A DNA stretch of 64,000 bases from Platanthera guangdongensis (GCA_039583875.1 CM077147.1:162129866-162193865); one strand, 5' to 3'; counted from the stretch's first letter, positions 35,430 to 47,688 are shown. A program made the numbers and translations. The notes: generated from the letters alone by a model not told the origin.

Positions 35430-35808
35430 GAACTAGAAAGCACTCCCACAGATTCTCGTGCGAGGACACTTCAATGCTTCAAGGACTTAGAATGTTTAAC
35501 CAAGAGGATGCTCTCATCCAAGCTCCATGGACTTAGTTTACTTTCTGCTATTTTTATATTCGGAGCTTGTAATGGAGGGATGGCCTATCACCCTCCGAGG
35601 AACTCCCAATACTTGTAATCAAAGCTGAATAGTGGATTTCGGCCCAACATCAATCCGGCCACGTGGTTTTTCACCATTTTGGGTTTTCAATGTTAAAAAA
35701 GCTCGTCATCGCTGTAGGATTTTCATTAACTGTTTGTGTGTCTGATCTCACTCTGATCTAAGGCAGTCTGATTCTTTAGACAAGAAGAAAACTAGGTGAT
35801 CTGCAATA
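35430..35808 (+). mobile_element. Element D: 5' LTR, second part
   Basis: This resumes the D LTR after element C. It aligns with 56645-57038 of the other copy, sharing AAGGACTTAGAATGTTT, CTCTCATCCAAGCTCCATG.ACTTAGTTTA and GGATTTTCATT.ACTGTTTG. It ends CTGCAATA where the other copy ends CCACAACA. Many differences are C-to-T or G-to-A. Confidence 0.8.
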
Positions 35809-35810
35809 GT

Positions 35811-35829
35811 TTGACACTATCTACTGGAA
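35811..35829 (+). other. Element D primer binding site (decayed)
   Basis: TTGACACTATCTACTGGAA follows the LTR by two bases. It looks like a transition-mutated form of the TTGGCGCCGTCTGTGGGAA-type site common in Tat-lineage gypsy elements. This orients D on the plus strand. Confidence 0.55.
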
Positions 35830-36700
35830 GGTGTCCCAAAAGATCTAAGGAATCTCGAAGGACAATGCTTGACCCGCACAAGTAACTCCGACCAGCTGCA
35901 ATAACGAAAGGACACACGCTCACTGTAAATCAAGCAACTTGTAAGGAATTTGACAAGCAAACCTCTGACAGCTCACCCACCAGCAACGCACCGCACCTCA
36001 AGGAGATAATATCCATGCTAGAATCTTCGGTTGAGAAGCATATATGCGAGATGGGGGAGTGTCATGCGCAAGTGCTCACCTTACTAAGAGACTTAGGGGT
36101 TGCTAAGCCCTCGGGGGCATATCATGTGGATGCAGGTCATACATCGGTCCCTTCTAGCCACTGCTCGCTCAGTGGAGTGGTATGTGTCATGTCCTACGCA
36201 TGGGTTTGGGTAGTACAGGACACGGGAAGCATCACTCCCAATAGATCACCCCTCAAGCAAGAACAATGTAGAAGAAAAGGAAAGACAAAGAGGAGTTTGA
36301 GTCCAACGAATGGGGAAGAGCCATCCTACCAATAACTTTAGGAGCCCCTCCGGTGCAAGCCATATGTGGAATCCAGTTAGTCATCATACAAGTCACCTCA
36401 ACATGCAGCACCATCCTTTGAGGACCACTACTAAGGACGCTCCTGGCAGATGCGTCGCTGAGGACATCACAATAGTGATTCACCCACAGGACGTAGCTCT
36501 CGAAGATGTTGTCGAGACATGATGTGAGAATCCCATCGAGGAAACTCCACCGCTACACGCACTTTACTTTCCTGCAACTATTGGAATAACAATCCACACG
36601 ACCAGATCTGTGCACCACTTGTACTCTCCTTCAACTTTAACCAATGCCAACTGTTTCAATTCGTGCCAACTATTTAAAAGCCCGTGCCTCGAAACCTCCT
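35830..36700 (+). pseudogene. Element D leader and gag-like remnant
   Basis: No intact ORF. An open stretch at 36015-36335 carries basic words near its end (KQEQCRRKGKTKRS). Just after, another frame reads APPVQAICGIQLVIIQVTS and GPLLRTLLADASL. This may be the segment that joins gag and protease in Tat-like elements, but the match is from memory and weak. No pol (RT, RNase H, integrase) follows before the tandem repeats, so D is a non-coding, non-autonomous form. Confidence 0.4.
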
Positions 36701-36733
36701 ACTAATAAGGAGAAATGGACAAAGGTGCATCTG

Positions 36734-37050
36734 CAGCTCCACCTGGACAGAACCCAGTCTACTTGAGTAGTGAACAAACAAAAGTTCTTCATCACCTCTA
36801 ATTGGAAGGACCACAATCCTCCTAAGGCGCGAACGAACAAAGTTATTCGCCACCTCCACCTGGATGGATCCAGGTCCTCCTATGACGCACACGAACAAAT
36901 ATTCTTTGTCACCTCCAACTGGTCGGACCCTAATCCTCCTGAGGCGTGAACAAATAATAGTTATTCGCCACCTCTGCTTGGATGGACCTCGGTCCTCCTG
37001 AGACACAGACAACCAAGGTTCTTCTACGCTTTCGCCTAGAGACCCCGAGA
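36734..37050. repeat. 58-59 bp tandem repeat, five to six copies
   Basis: The motif CACCTCCACCTGGATGGACC recurs at about 36734, 36793, 36851, 36910, 36969 and (decayed) 37028, a period of 58-59 bp. Units share TCCTCCT.AGGCG.GAAC.AA.A...TTATTCGC. It lies between the gag-like remnant and the antisense ORF of element D. Tat-lineage elements often carry variable tandem repeats in this 3' region. Confidence 0.85.
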
Positions 37051-37309
37051 CCTTCAGAGCTGCGAGCAAGCTAACATTCATCATCCAACGCAAATGTTGA
37101 CAACCGAACCAAATGCTAAGACTATGAGGGATACAGCAAGCCTCACGAACATACATAGAATGCAAAATTCTTTCAAAATACTACAAAGGAAAATGACTCA
37201 AACAAAGGCTGCCCCATGGGATACAACATCAAAAACATAAAAAACATGTCGTGGTAATAAACCATTCCCACAATAATAAAAGCAAAAAACTGATATAGGG
37301 GAGGTTGTG

Positions 37310-39050
37310 GGCCGAGTCAGCACCCATCACCCACATCAAAGCCATCATCTAAACCATTCTCCACACCTAGATCAGAACGCTCCGGAATCCTTTGAGCTAG
37401 CTAGAACCCCTTGTCAAAGCCCAAGCGGAATGCGACATCGCGCTCATCCTCCAAAAGTGCATCAATCTCAGTGGCCATCGTCTCAAAAATGAGCCTTATA
37501 TGTGATACGGGAACCCTCCACCATAAAGTCATATGACTTTTTATACTCAGTCACCAAAAAAGCTCACATAGCCTCGACATCCTTCTATCCTCCAACCAGC
37601 TAAGCATTTTCTTCCTTCAACCGCTCCACCTCCGCCTCTAACTAAGACATCTCCGCCCCAACCACCTCAGAATAATTGAGTCACTTGGCAAGGATCCTGT
37701 TTAATGCATCTGGTTTCACCCGGAGCTCCACAGTCTCAGCTCTGGAAGAAGTCAACTCGGACTTCGACTTATCAAGAAGGGAATGTGTCTTCTCTTTCCT
37801 CTTCCTAACAGCCGACAAAGAATACTCTGACGCGGATAGCTTTGTCTGTAGGGAGAATAACTCGTCCTTCATGGTCATATAGATATTGTCCCACGTAAGC
37901 ACGATTTGCGGAGCTCATCTAGCTGCAAAGGCAGATGACAAGTTAAACATCAAGTAAGAATTAACCGAAGGATATTGCAATGGGGGCAAACGACGTACCT
38001 TGAAAAGGATTGCTCAACAAGAAGAGGAACTCTTACCTCTTATCCTTCAGCACCACCAGGGGCAGCTTGGGATCCTCTCGAAAAATCATCTTGTCTACAG
38101 AGAGCTCCTGGGACACGATCTCGTGAACGACAGACGGAGGATTGTCAACCGGCGTATCCGGGTATCCATCAACAATTTCCACAACAGCTTTAGGGGTAGT
38201 AGAGGATGAACCGCCTTCCCCCCATTTTAGCAAGAATACAAGCTTTATCTTCTTATTGTGCTCCAACGGAATGGCATAGCTTTGCTCCACATCAGTTGAA
38301 AGACCTGCAAGAATCAAACTCTTCTCATCAACAAACGCGCTGAACTTATAAAAAATGGTCGCCAGCTCGCGGGGATCCTCAAAGCCCAACACATGGGTAA
38401 AGTCATACTAAAGTCCTTCAAAGAAGCGACATCGACTCGAAAGATCCTGCCTGATCTCATGCAGCTTCCAAGGATTTCAGGAAAATCTTAAATGCATTCC
38501 CCGTGATGGTAGTCGGTCTTCTCTTCGAACGCAAGCCACCTCTTGTTGCTCTACACCTCGGTCTGTTCACCATTGTCGTGTCAAAGCTCGCACCACTCGC
38601 AGAAGAGTCGGACAGTCATACGGGAATTGTACTCTTGAAAAAAGTAGAATAGTCTCATGATCCTTGTCATTCCAACCAAGGAAAACTGTGATACTGCCAT
38701 ACCACAAAATTACAAAACTGTGACAAACTCATCGGTGGGAGAGATCCAAAAGCCCTCCATCAATCACCCCTCAGTGATGGCGAAATAACTTCGAGAAGTT
38801 TTGGACGCGCTCTCAAGGAGAAGGAATCCAGAACTCCACATCCGCCATCATTCTAAAACACTTTCACCACGATCTCACCCAAGCCTCGCTCAAATTTGAG
38901 GCAAGGCGCAACAACCTCGACAGGACATCGCACCATGAAGTCTGAAACAGAAAAAAACGGTAAGCACGAGGGTGATATAAGAAGAAAGAGAAGGTCATGC
39001 ACACCCGACCAGCCAAGCACATGCAGAGCCAACAACACACGGTCGACCAA
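37310..39050 (-). pseudogene. Antisense ORF of Tat-like element D
   Basis: Minus-strand fragments run in one general direction: 39050-38853 (MVRCPVEVVAPCLKFERGLGEIVVKVF), a stop-ridden middle including LLEVISPSL and a WQYHSFPW word, 38392-38033 (DPRELATIFYKFSAFVDEK...), and 37902-37681, a coiled coil (DELFSLQTKLSASEYSLSAVRKRKEKTHSL). This resembles the 'putative gypsy-type transposon' protein (Pfam PF04195 style) encoded antisense in many Tat elements. Its role is unknown. It is opposite to the D LTR orientation, as expected for that lineage. Several stops and shifts make it non-functional. Confidence 0.5.
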
Positions 39051-39288
39051 GCATGCACGTCGTGTGCACCCAACTTAGCACTCGCCTGACACACAGTCGG
39101 ACGAGCATGCGCCCGACAATCACCGACCGGTCGGACATGCAACACTCAGCCGAGCGCATGCCGCATGGTCGAGCACGCACCGCCCGACCGAGCATTCAAT
39201 GCCCTGCCCAACACGCAATGCCCGACTGCTCGCGCACCGCCCGGTGGAATGCGCAACGCCCGGCCGAGAGCGCATCTCCCGGCCTGGC
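39000..39288. repeat. GC-rich minisatellite of element D, left part
   Basis: Irregular units of about 19-23 bp built on CCGAGCGCATGC.GC.CGCCCGACC fill this stretch. It is split by element E. The array resumes at 47694. Confidence 0.8.
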
Positions 39289-39293
39289 GCGCG
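39289..39293. other. Target site duplication of E, left
   Basis: GCGCG, repeated exactly at 47689-47693. The minisatellite continues on both sides, which supports the boundary. Confidence 0.9.
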
Positions 39294-41226
39294 TGTAACA
39301 CCCTCATCCATCATATGACATATAACAGAAGGTCCAGCTGGAACCCGACGCCATATACCACAGACAGTCGGAAGGGTTACATAAGAATATTCAAACTATC
39401 CAATTAAGACTACTCGTCCTACACAGAGCATTCTAGCGGAAGCTTTTAAAAGTTGAAAGAACCCAAAACTTAAATCCAATAATCATGAATGTCCACAACC
39501 ACACTACTGGAATGAAAACCCAAATACACTAAAAGGGTACATGGCCTTATGGCCTTACAATAGTTCACTTAATAAAGAGTGTTTTCCATACATCGGCTCG
39601 CAGTCTGGCCACACATGACAAAAGTAAAGTACAACTATTCGCTTTGGCCTTCTAGGGTCAGCACAGCAACATGGGCTCCAACCCGTTAATTGGAACACGG
39701 CTCCGCAGCACCTGCAAGCACATTCCACCGCACGGTGGCAAACAAAGCAACGATCAGCCAAAAGCCGACCAAATTATAACGACCCCGCCCCTTAATCGGG
39801 ACGGCGGTGCTCTTTTCCTGCAATACATTAGCCCAGCTAAACAGTAAAGTGCAATTATATATTTCGCCACAGGTGTAGGCTCGTACGGCCAAACACCCCG
39901 TGCACTCAGGGCACATTAACGGTGAGTCCTGACATTTCAGTGTCTTCAACACCACCCCCAAGATGGCAACAACATGTGAGCATTTAACCTTTCTAACCAC
40001 CGTCTAAGACTCCCAACTACGCCAACGGCCAGTCCCCTTTTCGGGTCTCTCGCACCCAACCACATAGCCTAGGTCCAATTCCACTTGCCCGTTGCTCACG
40101 CCGCATATACAATTTAAGTCCTACTCGCGGGCCAAGCTTCTCTCGGATCCTAAAATTTTCCAAACAATTACATAACCCATTTATGTTCAAGGCCGGTTCC
40201 CAGACCACCAAGTTAGCAGAACAACGATTCCGCTCAGTTTTCCGGGTGCGCCTTGAAACTAACCTCCAAGGATCCCTGCTGCAATCTACCGCGTAGAAAC
40301 TCGAAAATCCAAAGCACGGAGTCTTCCCCGGCAACCATACAAATGCAACATCACCGATCCAGACTAACATGTCCGGGTAGGCTTCACACACAATGCCTAT
40401 GTCCGTACTTACGATTCCGGACTCTATATGCAACACAAAGGGGGACTATTCACATTAACCCCAAGGAACACCACGCACTCGCCGCACACTCGCGAGAGTG
40501 GGATTCCCTATGCAGAAAGAAAGAGCTTCACATGCTCAAGTAGAGAATCGTTACCCTTGTAGTCCGTTTTTGCGCCATGGAAAAACTACACGGATGGAAG
40601 TCTTCGCAATGAACTTTCCTCCACGGATCCGCTCTCAGATCTCGAAACGGTGCTCCGATGCTCCACCGGCGGCCCGAATCCTCCTTCTTCTTCCTCCTCT
40701 CTCTAACACCTTGGAAAGAGAAAGAATTGGAGAGAAATTAAGGATTAACCCCCTATTCCCGGCCTTAACAGAGCAGGAAATCATCTAGGCCGTTGGATCT
40801 TATTTAAAGAAAACGAATGGCTCAGATCCGCTCAAAAATCTCTAAACATGGGACGAACACGGCTTGGCACACGGTCGTGTCCCAGGCCGTGTGCCTCGAT
40901 CCAGGCACGATCGTCGAACACAGAGACTCACACGGGCTCAGACACGCCCGTGTCTCACTCGACACGCCCGTGACCGTGGGTGTGTCACACAAAACTGCCA
41001 CGCCAACCGACACGACCCAACTGAACACGGGTACTAACACGGGTAGGCAGACGCCCGTGTCACTTAGCCGTGTTCCTGGCCGTGTCCTTCTCGGGATGAA
41101 AACGTCCAAAAACACCAGCCAGACACGGCCTTGGACATGCCCGTATCCTATGTCGTGTACCCCTATACCGGCACCAAAAACCCCTTTTTACGCGACCAGA
41201 TCAAACACCATTTTCGGGGCATTACA
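39294..41226 (-). repeat. Element E 3' LTR
   Basis: 1933 bp. Contains repeated ACACGGGCGTGT-type palindromes (40850-41170). Confidence 0.95.
40850..41170. repeat. CACGCCCGTGT palindromic words in E 3' LTR
   Basis: About ten partial copies of GACACGCCCGTGTC and its relatives. The matching region in the 5' LTR (47275-47630) has extra copies, for example one beginning at 47395, so this is the main length difference between the two LTRs. Confidence 0.75.
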
Positions 41227-41243
41227 AATCTCCCCCACTTAAG
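41227..41243 (-). other. Element E polypurine tract
   Basis: On the minus strand TAAGTGGGGGAGATT directly precedes the 3' LTR. Confidence 0.9.
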
Positions 41244-41279
41244 GAATTTCATCCCGAAATTAAGTAAAAGTACACAAAT

Positions 41280-42692
41280 CTAAATAATACCTGAGTGGAA
41301 TAACTCGGGGTACTCCTCCAACATAGCTTGCTCTCGCTCCCAAGAAAGCTCCTCACGTTCGCAATTATCCCAACAGACTTTAGCCATTCGGATATCCTTG
41401 TTGCGGAGTCGTTTGACTTCAATGTTTTCTATACGTATTGGCTTGACCCTTGTTGTCAACTCATAATCAACCGGTACTTGATTATCCGCAATGATCTGCG
41501 AAGGCTCTTGCACTGCCTTACGCAACACCGATATGTGGAACACATCATGTAGCCCACTCAATTCCGCCGACAGCTTCAATCTATACGCCGCCTCGCCAAC
41601 ACGCTCCAGGATTTCAAATGGTCCAAGATATCTCGGACTCAACTTCTTCAAGCGTCGAACCCGCGAGACACACTTGAACAGTTTGATTTTTAAGTACACC
41701 CAGTCGCCAACATTGAACTCCACATTCCTATGCTTGGCATTATAGTACTTTGACTGTCTGTCCTGAGCAATCTTCAACCGTTCCTGAAATGTCCGTATCA
41801 CTGAAGTTGCATCTTCCATTGCTTGACGTTTATACAACTTCGATTCGCCTGCCTCCAACCAAGATAATGACATGCGACACTTTCTCCCGTACAAGGCCTC
41901 GAAAGGCGCCATGTCAATACTCGCCTGAAAGCTGTTGTTATACGCAAACTCCACCATGTACAGGTGATCTTCCCACTGCTTTCCAAAATCTAGGACGCAC
42001 ATGCAAAGCATGTCCTCCATAGTCCTGTTGACCCTCTCGGTCTGACCATCCGTCTGTGGATGAAAGGCTGTGCTGAAACTCAGCTTAGTTCCCAACATAC
42101 TATGCAGCAACCTCCAATCCTTCGACGTAAAGCATTCATCTCGGTCACTAACAATACTGCAAGGCGCACCATGCAACCGTACAATATTATCCACGTAGAG
42201 TTTGGCTAACCTTTCCACCGGATCTTCCTTCCTGACCGGAATAAAATGCAACACCTTTGTCAACCTATCTACGACCACCCAAATGGCGTTGTTTCCCTTC
42301 TGTGACTTCGGCAAACCATGCACAAAATCCATAGATATGTCGTCAAACTTCCATTCCGGGATAGCTAGGGACTTCAAGAAACCTCCGGGCTTCTGGCTTT
42401 CCGCCTTCACCAATGCACATGTACGACACTTGGCCACATAAAGTGCTACATCTTTCTTCAATCCTGGCCACCAGAATAATTTCTTCATGTCTATATACAT
42501 CTTCGTGCTTCCCAGGTGGATTGAGTACTTGGTATGATGAGCCTCATACATCAACTCCTCCCGAAGATTATCCGCACTAGGAACGCATAGGCGACCGTCC
42601 TTCCTTAGCAAACCATCCTCAACAGCAAACTGGGAATTTGACCCATCCAATGATTCATCCAAGATCTGCTTCATGTTGTTATCCTGAACCAA
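41280..42692 (-). CDS. Gypsy integrase with chromodomain (element E)
   Basis: This 470-residue open frame is the C-terminal part of pol. It contains the zinc-binding HHCC domain (about 48-95: HHTKYSIHLGSTKMY, then CRTCALVKAESQKPGG), the catalytic core with SMDFVHGLP (Asp), IVSDRDECFTS (Asp) and TDGQTERVNRTMEDML (Glu), the GPFEILERVG region, and a terminal chromodomain-like segment (about 400-465: IENIEVKRLRNKDIRMAKVCWDNCEREELSWE). Chromodomains direct insertion toward modified chromatin in this lineage. The ATG is internal to the polyprotein: the frame is cut off from RNase H by stops near 42722. All three catalytic acids are present. Confidence 0.9.
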   Translation of the reverse strand: MVQDNNMKQILDESLDGSNSQFAVEDGLLRKDGRLCVPSADNLREELMYEAHHTKYSIHLGSTKMYIDMKKLFWWPGLKKDVALYVAKCRTCALVKAESQKPGGFLKSLAIPEWKFDDISMDFVHGLPKSQKGNNAIWVVVDRLTKVLHFIPVRKEDPVERLAKLYVDNIVRLHGAPCSIVSDRDECFTSKDWRLLHSMLGTKLSFSTAFHPQTDGQTERVNRTMEDMLCMCVLDFGKQWEDHLYMVEFAYNNSFQASIDMAPFEALYGRKCRMSLSWLEAGESKLYKRQAMEDATSVIRTFQERLKIAQDRQSKYYNAKHRNVEFNVGDWVYLKIKLFKCVSRVRRLKKLSPRYLGPFEILERVGEAAYRLKLSAELSGLHDVFHISVLRKAVQEPSQIIADNQVPVDYELTTRVKPIRIENIEVKRLRNKDIRMAKVCWDNCEREELSWEREQAMLEEYPELFHSGII

Positions 42693-42722
42693 AGCCCGCC
42701 GAACTCTATCAGTTAGGTTACA

Positions 42723-44060
42723 CTACACCTCTGCCCAAAACAGTTTCGCCTCAGCACTAGAAAGCTTGTCGACACAAGATATCTCCAAAGCCTCCAACTC
42801 ATGGACCAATCTCTCATCATGTACCGATAACCAGTTGGCCTGCGCCGGAGTCCTGCGACTCAACGCATCCTCCACTGCATTTCCCTTCCCAGGCACATAA
42901 TGTATCTTGAAGGTGTAGTCCCCTAAGAACTCCATCCACCTCCGCTGCCTCATGTTCAGATCCTTTTGGTCCAACAGGTATTTCAAGCTCTTATGATTGG
43001 TGTAAATATCGACCTTCACACCGTACAGGTAGTGCCTCGAAAGCTTTAGAGCAAATATCACGGCCTCTAACTCTAAGTCGTGGACCGGATAATTTCTCTC
43101 GTGAGCCTTCAATTGTCGTGAACCATAGACTATCACTTTCCCATGCTGTAGAAGAACACAGCCCAAACCACTGCCTGAAGCATCACTATAGATCTCGAAC
43201 CCTTCGGTTCCACTTGGCGAACATAAAATAGGCGCTGTGGTCAACCGCCTCTTCAACTCCTCGAAAGCTTGTTCGCACTCCGGAGAACACATAAACTTCT
43301 CATCCTTCTTAGTCAACGTCGTGAGTGGTAGCGCTATCCGCGAGAAGTTCTCTACGAAGCGCCTATAGTAGCCAGCAAGCCCCAGAAAACTCCGGACCTC
43401 TGCCACTGTAGTCAAAGCAGGACACTCCCGTATCGCCACTATCTTCGCCGAATCCACAGCTATCCCTTCTCCACTGACAACATGACCAAGGAACACTATC
43501 GAGGATAACCAAAAATTCACACTTGGAGAACTTAGCATACAACTGATTTCTCCTCAACGTCTCCAACACCATGTGCAGATGATTGTAGTGATCCTCCTCG
43601 CACTGCGAGTACACCAGGATATGATCGATAAATACTATCATGAAACGATCCAGGTACTCTCTGAACGTCCTGTTCATCAGATCCATAAACACGGATGGCG
43701 CATTGGTCAATCCAAACGGCATGACCGTGAACTCGTAATGCCCAAACCGCGTACTGAAAGCTGTTTTTGGGATGTCGCTCTCCCTTATCCTCAATTGATA
43801 GTAATCGAACTTCAGATCTAACTTCGAATATACCGTTGACCCAACCAACTGATCAAATAGATTGTCAATCCTCGGAATCGGATACTTATTCTTTTTCGTA
43901 AGCTTGTTCAATTCCTGGTAGTCGATACAAAGTCGCAACTCCCATCGTCCTTCTTAACGAAAAGAACCGGTGCACTCCAAGGCGACGAACTTGGACGCAC
44001 ATATTCTTGCTCGAATAACTCTTACAGTTGCACATTTAACTCCGCCATCTCTTTTGGCGA
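42723..44060 (-). pseudogene. Gypsy reverse transcriptase and RNase H (element E)
   Basis: RT begins near 44010 ([24 protein letters not shown]), then [13 protein letters not shown] (43938 on), [20 protein letters not shown], and the active-site box [12 protein letters not shown] near 43640. The second Asp of the usual F/YIDD is His. A frameshift near 43490 leads to the next frame: [16 protein letters not shown], then RNase H with [16 protein letters not shown], the [12 protein letters not shown] box (normally TDHKSL) and [18 protein letters not shown] changed RT catalytic Asp and one frameshift mean this copy cannot make active RT. Confidence 0.9.
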
Positions 44061-44570
44061 TATACGATACGGAGAGCGTGCCACCGGTTTGGCACTGCAC
44101 CGAACCACCTTAACCACATGAGGGGAAGACATCAACGTCTTACTCGACCCCTTTCACGCCCGCAAATGTCGTCTCATGACTAGCTCTCAACTGACCCACT
44201 AGCAACTTCGATCAACGTATGCCTGCTGCTCCGAGAGCCTGACCATACTAAAGATCACGTTGAAATCTCCTAGCGGTAGAAACAATGCTTGTAAATCAAA
44301 CTTTTGACTCACAATCCAGACCTAAACGCAACAGATTCTATCCGCGCGCATTGAGTACCATAATACAACAACACCTCCAAAACGTCTTTTGCCATCGAAA
44401 GAGGTATTCCTACGTGCAAAACAATTCCTTTGGGCAAACGGAGACGCGAAGCCCTCTTAAATGAACGGTGCTCCCGCTGGATAAATGAAATTCAGAACAA
44501 AGCTTAGCACAAGTGGTTCTAGGCTAACATGCGCAAAGGCAACAAGTGTCTAAAGCTAAATGCTAGAATT

Positions 44571-45500
44571 TTAAACCTTACCTGTCACCATGACCGCGTG
44601 CTTTCTGGGCTCTTGCTGACCCAGCCTGTACACATTAGGCTTCCTCTCGGACATTAGGCGTCCGTTCCAACAGCTACGGGCAAAATGTCCCACTCTTCCG
44701 CAGATATAGCAAGTTCCTGGGACTCGACTTGTGGTTGCCCCCAACGCACCAGACGAAGGGGCTGAGTTCGAAGTCTTCGGCTTCTTGTTCCATCTGCGGA
44801 CATCCGACTTTGAACTTGGCCCTTTGAACTGTGGTTTCTTAGTACTAGAGTCCTCACCTGCTCCTGACATAGCTTCCTTAATCTTCTGAGCACCATCCCA
44901 ACATTCTCGGGCAAAGTGACCTTTCTTGCCACAAGCTCGACAGTTGTACAAAACTTTGCTAGTCCCAGACCTAGTCCCCCCTTTCGACGTTCTGTGGGAT
45001 GCAGTCCTCCTAGGATTCGCAGAGTTCGATACCCTACTCACTGGCATCGGGTGATTCCTCCCCAAATCTATTTCCAAAGATCTAGCCGACTCCACCAAGG
45101 CTCGGAATCCCAATAGTTTTGGTCCTAGCAGTAGGATTCACAGCTCACCACGCAGCCCATTATAGAATCTATCAACTATAGACTGTTCGTTCTCAAATTC
45201 AAAGCATGGGTAGCGGCTTATGAAACGAAATGCCTGCAAATACTCATCAACCGAGTGCGTACCCTGCACTAAGCACATGTTTAATGGCTGGCCTGATGAC
45301 CTTCTAAATGTCACTTGATCCAACACACCACCCAGCATTGAAGCCATCTCAGGGACAACGGGTTGCACATTGCTTCCTTGCTATGCACTAGTTATAGCGA
45401 GCACCACTTAAACAATCTTTTTTATGGTTTCAAACGATGGAGGGGTCTCAAGCACGTCGCTGGGTGCACTATAATCCTCAGAAAATAGATGTTCTGTCGG
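44571..45500 (-). pseudogene. Gypsy gag with two zinc knuckles (element E)
   Basis: Fragment 45368-45138 holds the capsid end (TFRRSSGQPLNMCLVQGTHSVDEYLQAFRFISRYP...RFYNGLRGEL). Fragment 45113-44571 holds nucleocapsid with two CX2CX4HX4C knuckles, CRACGKKGHFAREC and CYICGRVGHFARSC, all ligands present. A frameshift lies near 45125. The protease expected after gag (44560-44060) is too decayed to recognise. Confidence 0.85.
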
Positions 45501-45728
45501 CTCTGCGCCACTCCCGGTCACCTATAGTCGTACAAAACACCAATAAGTGACCAAACGGAATTGCAAAAAGAAATTATAGGAACACGCAGGTTCCTCAAAC
45601 ACGTGTATTTTCCATTCCTAAGTGGACATTCATGGGTTTTTTAATGTTATAATGATGACGCACACATGTGCTCACCACCCCTTAAAAGAATTCACCCACG
45701 AATTCAGTTAAGCCTGACCGTAACCAGA

Positions 45729-45741
45729 AGTCTGATACCAA
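45729..45741 (-). other. Element E primer binding site
   Basis: On the minus strand TTTGGTATCAGACTT follows the 5' LTR. It pairs with the 3' end of a methionine tRNA over TGGTATCAGA. Confidence 0.8.
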
Positions 45742-45743
45742 AT

Positions 45744-47688
45744 TGTAACACCCTCATCCATCACATGGCATATAACAGAAGGTTTAACTGAAGGGTTACA
45801 TAAGAGTGTTTTCCATACAGTCGGAAGGGTTACATAAGAATATTCAAACTATCCAATTAAGACTACTCGTCTTACACAGAGCATTCTAGCGGAAGCTTTT
45901 AAAAGTTGAAAGAACCAAAACTTAAATCCAATAATCATGAATGTCCACAACCACACTACTGGAATGAAAACCCAAATAAACTAAAAGGGTACATGGCCTT
46001 ATGGCCTTACAATAGTTCACTTAATAAAGAGTGTTTTCCATACATCGGCTCGCAGGCCGGCCATACATGACAAAAGTAAAGTACAACTATTCGCTTTGGC
46101 CTTCTAGGGTCAGCACAGCAACATGTGCTCCAGCCCACTAATTGGAACACGGCTCCGCAGCACCTGCAAGCACATTCCACCGCACGGTGGCAAACAAAGC
46201 AACAGTCAGCCAAAAGCCGACCAAATTATAATGACCCCGCCCCTTACTCGAGACGGTGGTGCTCTTTCCCTGCAATACATTATCTCAGCTAAACAATAAA
46301 GTGCAATTATATATTTCGCCACAGGTGTAGGCTCGCACGGCCAAACACCCTGTGCACTCAGGGCACATTAACGGTGAGTCCTAACATTTCAGTGTCTTCA
46401 CCACCACCCCCAGGATGGCAACAACATGTGGGCATTTAGCCTTTCTGACCAACGTCTAAGGCTCCCAACTATGCCAACGGCCAGTCCCCTTTTCGGGTCT
46501 CTTGCACTGAACCACATAGCCTAGGTCCAATTCCACTTGCCCGTTGCTTCACGCTGCATATACAATTTAATTCCTACGCGCAGGCCAAGCTTCTCTCAGA
46601 TCCTAAAATTTTCCAAACAATTACATAACCCAGTTATGTTCAAGGCCGGTTCCCAGACCGCCAAGTTAGCAGAACAACGATTCCGCTCAGTTTTCCGGGT
46701 GCGCCTTGAAGCTAACCTCCAAGGATCCCTGCTGCAATCTACCGCGTAGAAACCCGAAAATCCAAAGCACGGAGTCTTCCCCGATAACCATACAAATGCA
46801 ACATCACCAATCCAGACCAACATGTCCGGGTAGGCTTCACACATAATGCCCATGTCCGTACTTACACTATTCACATCAACCCCAAGGAACACCACGCACT
46901 CGCCGCACACTCGCGGGAGCGGGATTCCCTATGCAGAAAGAAAGAGCTTCACATGCTCAAGTAGAGAATCGTTACCCTTGTAGTCCGTTTTTGCGCCATG
47001 GAAAAACTACACGGATGGAAGTCTTCGCAACGAACTTTCCTCCACGGATCCACTCTCAGATCTCGAAACGGTGCTCCGACACTCCTGCCGGCGGCCGGAA
47101 TCCTCCTTCTTCTTCCTCCTCTCTCTAACACCTTGGAAAAAGAAAGCATTGGATAGAAATGAAGGATTAACCCCCTATTCCCGGCCTTAACAGAGCAGGA
47201 AATCATCTGGGCCGTTGGATCTTATTTAAAGAAAACGAACGGCTCAGATCCGCTCAAAAATCTCTAAACTTGGGCCGAACACGGCTTGGCATACGGCCGT
47301 TTCCCAGGCCGTGTGCCTCGATCCAGGCACGATCGTCGAACACAGAGACTCACACGGGCTCAGACACTCCCGTGTCTCACTCGACACGCCCGTGTCGGGT
47401 TACTCGACACGCCCGTGACCGTGGGTGTGTCACACATAACCGCCACGCCAACCGACACGACCCAACTGAACACGGGTACTGACACGGGTAGGCACACGCC
47501 CGTGTCAAATGACACGCCCGTGTCACTTAGCTGTGTTCCTGGCCGTGTCCTTCTCGGGATGAAAACGACCAATAACACCAGCCAGACACGGCCTTGGACA
47601 CGCCCGTGTCCTAGGACGTGTACCCCTATACCGGCACCAAAACCCCTTTTTACGCGACCAGCTCAAACACCATTTTCGGGGCGTTACA
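45744..47688 (-). repeat. Element E 5' LTR
   Basis: 1945 bp, nearly identical to 39294-41226. Near 45780-45840 it has a short internal duplication of GGGTTACATAAGA and AGTGTTTTCCATACA. It also has extra CACGCCCGTGT copies. Confidence 0.95.

Larger units (their letters stand above)
39294..47688 (-). mobile_element. Element E: Tekay/Del-like chromodomain gypsy retrotransposon
   Basis: This 8.4-kb minus-strand element has 1.93-1.95 kb LTRs (39294-41226, 45744-47688), both TGTAACACCC...TTACA, a perfect GCGCG duplication, a primer site and a polypurine tract. The order is gag with two zinc knuckles, a decayed protease, RT, RNase H, integrase and a C-terminal chromodomain. This order (integrase after RT) marks Ty3/gypsy. 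The long LTR, double knuckle-like gag and chromodomain suit the Tekay/Del lineage. LTRs are very similar, with a few insertions in the right copy. Confidence 0.95.

Noticed and set aside
36310..36522. Zinc-finger-like or host gene in element D
   Set aside because: No metal-binding motif; frames are broken and flanked by retroelement structure.
39000..39290. CRISPR array in the minisatellite
   Set aside because: Units are degenerate and contiguous with no unique spacers, and the sequence is plant nuclear.
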